Shown here piece after piece: positions 8,374 through 12,225 of a stretch of 12,225 nt of DNA. Location of the stretch: the NCBI GenBank assembly GCA_919902625.1, contig CAKKRO010000158.1:1159-13383 (forward strand). Direction: 5' to 3'. Within the stretch, counting starts at the first letter, position 1. The number at the start of each line of letters is the position of its first letter. The position numbers and the translations under genes were made by a program. This DNA is from Nitrosomonadaceae bacterium. Its GTDB lineage: Bacteria; Pseudomonadota; Gammaproteobacteria; Burkholderiales; Nitrosomonadaceae. The notes beneath the pieces are model-generated. The model was not told where the DNA came from. It did not search any database and saw only the letters and a program-made list of their open reading frames with translations.

Positions 8374-8421
8374 CAAAAACCCCTTCTTCTATTTATATGA
8401 ATCTGATTTAATAAAAATAAT

Positions 8422-8450
8422 TTGAAGTTTCTGAGCTTTTGATAGATACT
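8422..8450 (+). promoter_or_regulatory. Candidate promoter for fliE (σ70- or σ28-like)
   Basis: TTGAAG (8422-8427), 17-nt spacer, GATACT (8445-8450) fits a weak σ70 promoter. The same bases can be read as a flagellar σ28 (FliA) promoter: TGAAGTTT (8423-8430; 7 of 8 against TAAAGTTT), exactly 11 nt, then ATAGATAC (8442-8449; only 4 of 8 against GCCGATAA). No σ54 GG-N10-GC element is present in this 104-nt gap. Which reading is right, if either, cannot be settled from sequence. Confidence 0.35.
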
Positions 8451-8477
8451 TACTAACAAATTGTGTTGGAGTAGATC

Positions 8478-8801
8478 ATGGATACAACTGGAATTGACAG
8501 TATTTTACAGCAGTTGCAGGCAACCTCAGCGCTTGCTTCAGGTACAAAAAAGCCATCTGACGCGGGTGAGATCGCTGGCATTGACTTCAGCGAGAAGCTT
8601 AAGGCTGCTGTCGATCAGGTAAATAACGCACAACAGACCGCCGATAAGCTCAGTATGCAATTTGTCAGCGATGAATCCAATACCGATTTACATGAAGTCA
8701 TGATTTCACTGCAGAAAGCAAACGTTTCATTTCAATCCATGATACAAGTTCGAAACAAACTGGTAACAGCCTATCAAGAAATCATGAATATGCAGGTCTA
8801 A
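8478..8801 (+). CDS. fliE: FliE, MS-ring to rod junction protein
   Basis: The protein has 107 residues, normal for FliE. The C-terminal half carries the family signature: DLHEVMISLQKANVSFQSMI followed by QVRNKLVTAYQEIMNMQV, the helical part that contacts FliF and the proximal rod. FliE is the first exported subunit of the basal body and couples the MS ring to the rod. The ATG at 8478 has GGAG at 8468-8471 with 6 nt spacing. In many flagellar clusters fliE directly precedes fliF on the same strand. Here it is separated from fliF by the two-component pair and is transcribed the opposite way from fliF. The 73 nt to the convergent ABC-F gene show no clear terminator hairpin. Confidence 0.94.
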   Translation: MDTTGIDSILQQLQATSALASGTKKPSDAGEIAGIDFSEKLKAAVDQVNNAQQTADKLSMQFVSDESNTDLHEVMISLQKANVSFQSMIQVRNKLVTAYQEIMNMQV

Positions 8802-8874
8802 GATACATTAGTTTAAATATTTCAATCAGTTACAGAATTTCTCAAAAGCCTGCCAAATTTATCCGGCTACATCA

Positions 8875-10728
8875 TTACCCTTCCATCGCCAGCTCCAGTT
8901 CCAGCCAGCTTTCTTCCAATTCATTCACTTTTTTCTCAAGCGTAGCGCGGATCGTATTGAGTTGATCAATTTCATCACGAGAACGGTTCACATAGGTAGC
9001 CGGATCCGCTAACTGGCGGCTTGCTTCGTCTAATTCTCTTTGTGCGGCAGTCAGAGCAGCTTCAAGTTTTGATTGCTTAGAGAGCAATACCTTTTTGTTC
9101 GGTCTGGAAGACACTTTTTGTTGTATTTTGGGTAAAGATGAGCGTAATTCTGCAACTTCACTGGAACGGCGAGCTTCTATCCAATTTTTATAATCTTCCA
9201 GATCGCCATCCAGTAATTGCGCTTTACCATCGGCCACTAACCATAATTCATCAGCTACTGCGCGCACCAGGCTACGGTCGTGCGATACCAGCACTACTGC
9301 ACCGGTATATGCTTCCAATGCCAAAGTTAATGCATCACGCATATCCAGATCCAGATGATTGGTCGGTTCATCCAGCAATAGCAAATGGGGTTTCTGCCAT
9401 GCCAACAGAGCAAGCGCCAAACGACTCTTCTCGCCTCCTGAGAAACTGACTACCGGACGATCTTCACGATCACCACCCAGACCAAACCGTCCCAGGAATT
9501 TTCGCAAATCCAGTTCTGTCTGTGCGGGTGCCAGTCGTATCATGTGCTGTAGAGGAGTTGCATTACCCTCGAGATTTTCTAATTGATGCTGTGCAAAGTA
9601 ACCAATACGGATATTAGGCGTCCACTCCAATATGCCTGACGTGGGATTGATTTCTCCGGCCAAAAGTTTTATCAACGTGGATTTTCCCGCTCCGTTAGGA
9701 CCCAGCAAGGCAATTCGGGTACCTGCCTGCAAAATCAGGTGAACCTGTTGAAACAACAGTTGATGATCATAACCAAAGCTCATATCTTTGACCCGTAATA
9801 AAACATCAGGGCTACGCTCAGGCGCTTCGATCTGCAACTCGAAATGTCCGTCCTCGACATGAGCCGGTGCAATACGCGCCAAACGCTCCAGCGCCTTAAT
9901 GCGACTCTGCGCTTGCCTGGCTTTGGTGGCCTTGGCACGAAAACGCCGGACAAAATCTTCCATATGGGCGATCTTTTTCTGTTGCTGTTGAAATGCTTGA
10001 GCATGCTGCATCAGACGTTCAGCACGTGTGCGCTCAAAATCATCATAATTACCGCTATATTCATCCATTTGCCGGTTATTAATATGCGCGATACGATTAA
10101 CACAAGTATTGAGAAATTCACGGTCGTGCGATACCACTATCAGACTACCTGGATAACGTGCCAGGTACTGTTCCAGCCAAAGAATAGCCTCAAGATCCAA
10201 ATGATTGGTCGGCTCATCCAGCAATAACAAATCAGCGCGATGCATCAAGGCGCGAGCCAGATTTAAGCGCATGCGCCAGCCTCCTGAAAAATGACTGACG
10301 GGATGTTCCAGCGCATGATTGGCAAAACCCAATCCATTCAGCAATTGCGCCGCCCGCGCTCGTGCCGTATAACCACTGATAACTTCATAACGCTGCTGTG
10401 CCTCAAACCAGACAGCATCATGTCCGGCTTGTGCCAGAATTTTCTCCAGTTGATGCAGCTCAACATCACCATCCAGCACAAACTCAATAGCAGGCTGATC
10501 TGAATTGATAATTTCCTGTTCAACAAAAGCAATGGTTTTACCGGGCTGCAGACTGACTTCTCCACTATCCGGTTTGATCACGCCACGTATCAAACGAAAC
10601 AAAGTGGATTTGCCGCAACCATTTTTACCCACCAGACCGACATGTTGATTGGCAAAAATTTGCAGGTTACTATTTTCAAGTAACGGGGCTCCGCTTTGCA
10701 GATAGGTCAAATTACGAATAGTTAGCAT
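8875..10728 (-). CDS. yheS: ABC-F family ATPase, YheS type (ribosome-associated translation factor)
   Basis: The protein has 617 residues with two ABC domains and no membrane segment, i.e. ABC-F. First domain: Walker A GKNGCGKST (34-42), signature FSGGWRMRLNLARAL, Walker B LLLLDEPTNHLDLEA. An interdomain linker follows (FRAKATKARQAQSRIKALE), the P-site tRNA interaction motif region. Second domain: GPNGAGKST, FSGGEKSRLALALLA, LLLLDEPTNHLDLDM. The last 80-90 residues are a charged coiled coil. From memory of E. coli YheS, the motifs, linker and length correspond closely; Uup and EttA have different N-terminal blocks. ABC-F proteins act at the ribosomal E site to relieve stalled translation. The ATG at 10728 has AAGG at 10733-10736, a rather short spacing. 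It is a stand-alone gene convergent with fliE. Confidence 0.92.
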   Translation of the reverse strand: MLTIRNLTYLQSGAPLLENSNLQIFANQHVGLVGKNGCGKSTLFRLIRGVIKPDSGEVSLQPGKTIAFVEQEIINSDQPAIEFVLDGDVELHQLEKILAQAGHDAVWFEAQQRYEVISGYTARARAAQLLNGLGFANHALEHPVSHFSGGWRMRLNLARALMHRADLLLLDEPTNHLDLEAILWLEQYLARYPGSLIVVSHDREFLNTCVNRIAHINNRQMDEYSGNYDDFERTRAERLMQHAQAFQQQQKKIAHMEDFVRRFRAKATKARQAQSRIKALERLARIAPAHVEDGHFELQIEAPERSPDVLLRVKDMSFGYDHQLLFQQVHLILQAGTRIALLGPNGAGKSTLIKLLAGEINPTSGILEWTPNIRIGYFAQHQLENLEGNATPLQHMIRLAPAQTELDLRKFLGRFGLGGDREDRPVVSFSGGEKSRLALALLAWQKPHLLLLDEPTNHLDLDMRDALTLALEAYTGAVVLVSHDRSLVRAVADELWLVADGKAQLLDGDLEDYKNWIEARRSSEVAELRSSLPKIQQKVSSRPNKKVLLSKQSKLEAALTAAQRELDEASRQLADPATYVNRSRDEIDQLNTIRATLEKKVNELEESWLELELAMEG

Positions 10729-10972
10729 AACACCTTAATAAAAGTACAAGATTTATTATTTCTGATTGATCATCATCATCAAATTCTTTCTAACCATTCA
10801 GTAGAAAATCATCTTCAATAATGGCAGTAATACAGTAAATTTTTAATCTCAACCGAAATAATAAAATTTAAAATTTCCAGATTTTTTTACTTGACTTTCT
10901 CAAATAATCCACATTTTAAACTAATAAAAAACATTTACCCTTTTATACCCCTATATATATAGTCATAACATG

Positions 10973-10985
10973 TAATTATTTGATT
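10973..10985 (-). promoter_or_regulatory. Candidate IHF binding site
   Basis: The minus strand reads AATCAA-ATAA-TTA, matching the IHF consensus WATCAA-N4-TTR at every position. It lies in the AT-rich tract about 85 nt left of the first DnaA-box group, the kind of neighbour IHF has in enterobacterial oriC. In DNA this AT-rich a chance match is quite possible. Confidence 0.35.
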
Positions 10986-11069
10986 ATATTGATATTTAGT
11001 GTTGCACAAAAAATACTCAGCCTACAAAATACACTTATCAATGCACAAGTTAGTCGTAGAATTTACAAG

Positions 11070-11104
11070 TTATTCACAAACTTATCCACAAAAATTGTGA
11101 ACAA
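11070..11104. repeat. Three-box DnaA module, copy 1
   Basis: TTATTCACA, 3 nt (AAC), TTATCCACA, 5 nt (AAAAT), then TGTGAACAA, which is the minus-strand box TTGTTCACA with one mismatch. The first two boxes are tandem with a 12-bp period and the third is inverted. The same arrangement recurs at 11385-11419 with 29 of 35 positions identical. Confidence 0.75.
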
Positions 11105-11219
11105 AAATCCGAATAATTAACCTTATCATTGATTAATCTGGGATCAACATTCCATCATTCTCTTTCATTCTTTATCCAGAATAAGTATGTTCTGATAACA
11201 CAATATATATCTCTCTTAA

Positions 11220-11228
11220 TTATCCACA
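11220..11228 (+). promoter_or_regulatory. Isolated perfect DnaA box
   Basis: TTATCCACA, between the two three-box modules. A one-mismatch box (TTATCCAGA) precedes it at 11172-11180 in the same orientation, so the space between the modules is itself populated with DnaA sites. Confidence 0.65.
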
Positions 11229-11260
11229 ATCCTAACAAATCATAGCAGCTACGCGCAGCA

Positions 11261-11283
11261 TCTTTATATAAGCGCAATAAAGA
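11261..11283. repeat. Short AT-rich inverted repeat
   Basis: TCTTTAT, 9-nt loop, ATAAAGA: a perfect 7-bp dyad between the DnaA-box modules. The loop contains AAGCGC. It has no T-run typical of a terminator on either side; its role is unknown and it may be chance in AT-rich DNA. Confidence 0.3.
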
Positions 11284-11384
11284 ATATAACAATATGATAA
11301 ATAACAAATATTAAAAGTGTTTTATTATTAATCAGGTCTAAAATTATCCTTACTGCTCCATAGGTTAATCACATGAAACCGGAT

Positions 11385-11419
11385 TTTTCCACAAAGTTAT
11401 CCACAGAAATTGTGGATAA
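11385..11419. repeat. Three-box DnaA module, copy 2
   Basis: TTTTCCACA, 3 nt (AAG), TTATCCACA, 5 nt (GAAAT), TGTGGATAA. The last two boxes are both perfect and form a 9-bp inverted repeat. The layout and spacers equal copy 1 at 11070-11104. Differences from copy 1 fall at module positions 3, 5, 12, 22, 31 and 33, several of them at base positions that the DnaA consensus tolerates. Confidence 0.78.
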
Positions 11420-11635
11420 TAAAAATACCTTATGTTAAATAAAGGAATAGCTTTAAAAATGATAGTTAATTCTTCAGACAATGAGCTAACTACAAGTAAT
11501 AGCCTTTTTAAGATTTGCTGATATCCACGGGTAATATCATCTTATTTAACAAATACACTACAGATAAGTTTTTGGGGCTGCCAATACTTCAATCATACGA
11601 ATAAATTGAAAACACAAGCCAAGAAAATAGCGCCA

Positions 11636-11658
11636 TGATCAATAACCTATTGTGATCA
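11636..11658. repeat. Imperfect inverted repeat with paired TGATCA ends
   Basis: TGATCAATA, three bases, TATTG then TGATCA: two self-complementary TGATCA hexamers facing each other, with a 2-nt bulge in one arm. It lies downstream of the small exported-protein gene. No T-run follows, so it is a poor intrinsic terminator; a protein site or chance are equally possible. Confidence 0.3.
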
Positions 11659-11695
11659 GACTGACTATCGTTAAATCTTGTCAATACACAAAATT

Positions 11696-11708
11696 CGGGA
11701 TACCCCCG
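11696..11708 (-). terminator. Weak candidate terminator after the TIGR04073-like gene
   Basis: On the minus strand, 15 nt after the stop codon, CGGG-GGTAT-CCCG forms a 4-bp stem followed by AATTTTG. The stem is short and the T-run interrupted, so this is at best a weak intrinsic terminator. Confidence 0.3.
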
Positions 11709-11722
11709 TTTATCCATGTATG

Positions 11723-12106
11723 TCACCTACCCATCCGCCATCCATAATAGGATGATTCTTCAGAGAAATCATCCCATATAAAAAGTGGATTCGAGCTTGG
11801 AAAGGTTGGAAGCCAAAAAGTGGCAAGATCCAGCGCACCATTTCCTGTGCGGCTCGCTGTATGAAAAATACCCCATAACGCTCCTTCAGGAAAACCAACT
11901 ATTATGCTGTTATCCTTTTGGCACCATAAAATGATATTTTTTGGCAACTCCATCCATCCGGTAGTTACATTGGCCACACCACTTAGAATCTTCATGCCTG
12001 CCCTGCTAAAATAAACATCGGCAGTTATTTCTTCACTGGCCTGGGCTTGAGACGAAAAAAGAAACAATACAGACAGCATTAAGGTCAACCTGGTTATTGC
12101 TTTCAT
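11723..12106 (-). CDS. Small exported protein, exosortase system-associated TIGR04073-like
   Basis: The protein has 127 residues. A signal peptide is evident: MKAITR, a hydrophobic core LTLMLSVLFLF, then a signal peptidase I site AQA before SEE (cleavage after about residue 23). The mature part has the pattern recalled for TIGR04073: a Gly/Ala segment KILSGVANVTTGWMELPKNI, a middle Gly segment (GFPEGALWGIFHTASRTGNG), then ALDLATFWLPTFPSSNPLFIWD. The function of this family is unknown; it is found in genomes with exosortase/PEP-CTERM sorting. The ATG at 12106 has AAGGAG at 12115-12120, 8 nt away. No exosortase or PEP-CTERM gene is in view. The gene reads toward the DnaA-box region. Family assignment is from recognition only, without a profile search. 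Confidence 0.75.
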   Translation of the reverse strand: MKAITRLTLMLSVLFLFSSQAQASEEITADVYFSRAGMKILSGVANVTTGWMELPKNIILWCQKDNSIIVGFPEGALWGIFHTASRTGNGALDLATFWLPTFPSSNPLFIWDDFSEESSYYGWRMGR

Positions 12107-12149
12107 TATTAAAACTCCTTTTAAAGTTTTAATCTATAGACTCTAGACT

Positions 12150-12165
12150 AGCAGGCATAATCCCA
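12150..12165 (-). promoter_or_regulatory. Possible σ54-like promoter upstream of the TIGR04073-like gene
   Basis: The minus strand reads TGGGATTATGCCTGCT. The GG and GC are exactly 10 nt apart; TGGGAT matches TGGCAC at 4 of 6 and CTGCT matches TTGCW at 4 of 5. The predicted start site near 12139 would give a leader of about 33 nt. This is much weaker than the fliK element and could be chance. It is noted because exosortase/PEP-CTERM genes are under σ54 (PrsK/PrsR) control in some bacteria. Confidence 0.35.
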
Positions 12166-12225
12166 GAGCCTTTCTTAATAATTACAATGGATTTGATACG
12201 GTATGAAACTTTCTGAAAACCTCTA

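Larger units (their letters stand above)
10729..11722. other. Gene-free, AT-rich intergenic region with a DnaA-box cluster (putative oriC or DnaA-binding locus)
   Basis: Nearly 1 kb with no credible coding frame. Sampled 60-nt lines hold roughly 18-38% G+C, clearly below the flanking genes. Perfect DnaA boxes TTATCCACA occur at 11082-11090, 11220-11228 and 11397-11405 (plus) and 11411-11419 (minus). Boxes fitting the relaxed consensus TTWTNCACA are at 11070-11078 and 11385-11393. One-mismatch boxes are at 10905-10913, 11172-11180 and 11096-11104 (minus). The lowest-G+C tract (about 10855-11000, including TATATATATA near 10952) lies left of the first box group and could be the unwinding element. 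This density is typical of oriC. Alternatives are a datA-like DnaA titration site or a DnaA-regulated promoter region. No dnaA, dnaN, gidA/mnmG, parA or rpmH gene is in the window to support oriC by context. Confidence 0.65.

Noticed and set aside
8802..8874. Terminator between convergent fliE and yheS
   Set aside because: Only a 4-bp AGCC/GGCT pairing with a large loop is visible, and no T-run follows.
9844..10227. Plus-strand open frame (127 codons) opposite the ABC-F gene
   Set aside because: It is antisense to conserved YheS sequence, with no domain and no ribosome binding site.
10729..11722. Hidden small gene, tRNA or CRISPR array in the long intergenic region
   Set aside because: No frame with a start, ribosome site and plausible composition, no cloverleaf pattern, and the only repeats are the DnaA-box modules, which lack the regular repeat-spacer pattern of CRISPR.
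11710..11898. Second minus-strand frame (62 codons) overlapping the exported-protein gene
   Set aside because: It overlaps in another frame the gene that has a signal peptide, a good ribosome binding site and family-like motifs.

Overview
The window is a chromosomal segment from a Gram-negative bacterium with a σ54-type flagellar system. The most likely source is a betaproteobacterium of the Nitrosomonadales type (Nitrosomonas or a relative). This rests on the fliE/fleSR/fliFGHIJK arrangement, the moderate G+C of the genes, the YheS-type ABC-F protein and an exosortase-associated (TIGR04073-like) exported protein. The genus is inferred from gene content, not proven.

Positions 1-5683 hold a minus-strand flagellar operon read right to left: fliF (MS ring), fliG (rotor/switch), fliH-fliI-fliJ (export ATPase complex) and the first 85 codons of fliK (hook-length control), which runs off the left edge. 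The genes are tightly packed: fliF/fliG overlap by 8 nt and fliH/fliI are 1 nt apart. A consensus-perfect σ54 -24/-12 element lies just upstream of fliK, so fliK (and whatever follows) should have its own promoter.

Positions 5684-8801 are plus-strand. A divergent intergenic region leads into a soluble PAS-histidine kinase (FleS/FlrB type) and a σ54-dependent response regulator (FleR/FlrC type), four nucleotides apart, and then fliE. The likely logic is that the kinase phosphorylates the regulator, which activates σ54 promoters such as the one before fliK. FliE joins the FliF ring to the rod.

Positions 8875-10728 (minus strand) encode an ABC-F ATPase of the YheS type, a ribosome-associated translation factor unrelated to flagella.

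Positions 10729-11722 form a gene-free, very AT-rich stretch of about 1 kb, and this is the most striking part of the window. It holds four perfect DnaA boxes (TTATCCACA), two near-perfect ones and several one-mismatch boxes. Six of these sit in two 35-bp repeats of identical architecture (three boxes each: tandem with 3-nt spacing, then inverted with 5-nt spacing). With a consensus IHF match and AT-rich tracts beside them, this looks like a replication origin (oriC) or another DnaA-binding locus, with no dnaA gene in view.

Positions 11723-12106 (minus strand) encode a small secreted protein resembling the exosortase-associated TIGR04073 family, preceded by a weaker σ54-like element. No tRNA, rRNA, CRISPR or insertion sequence was seen.
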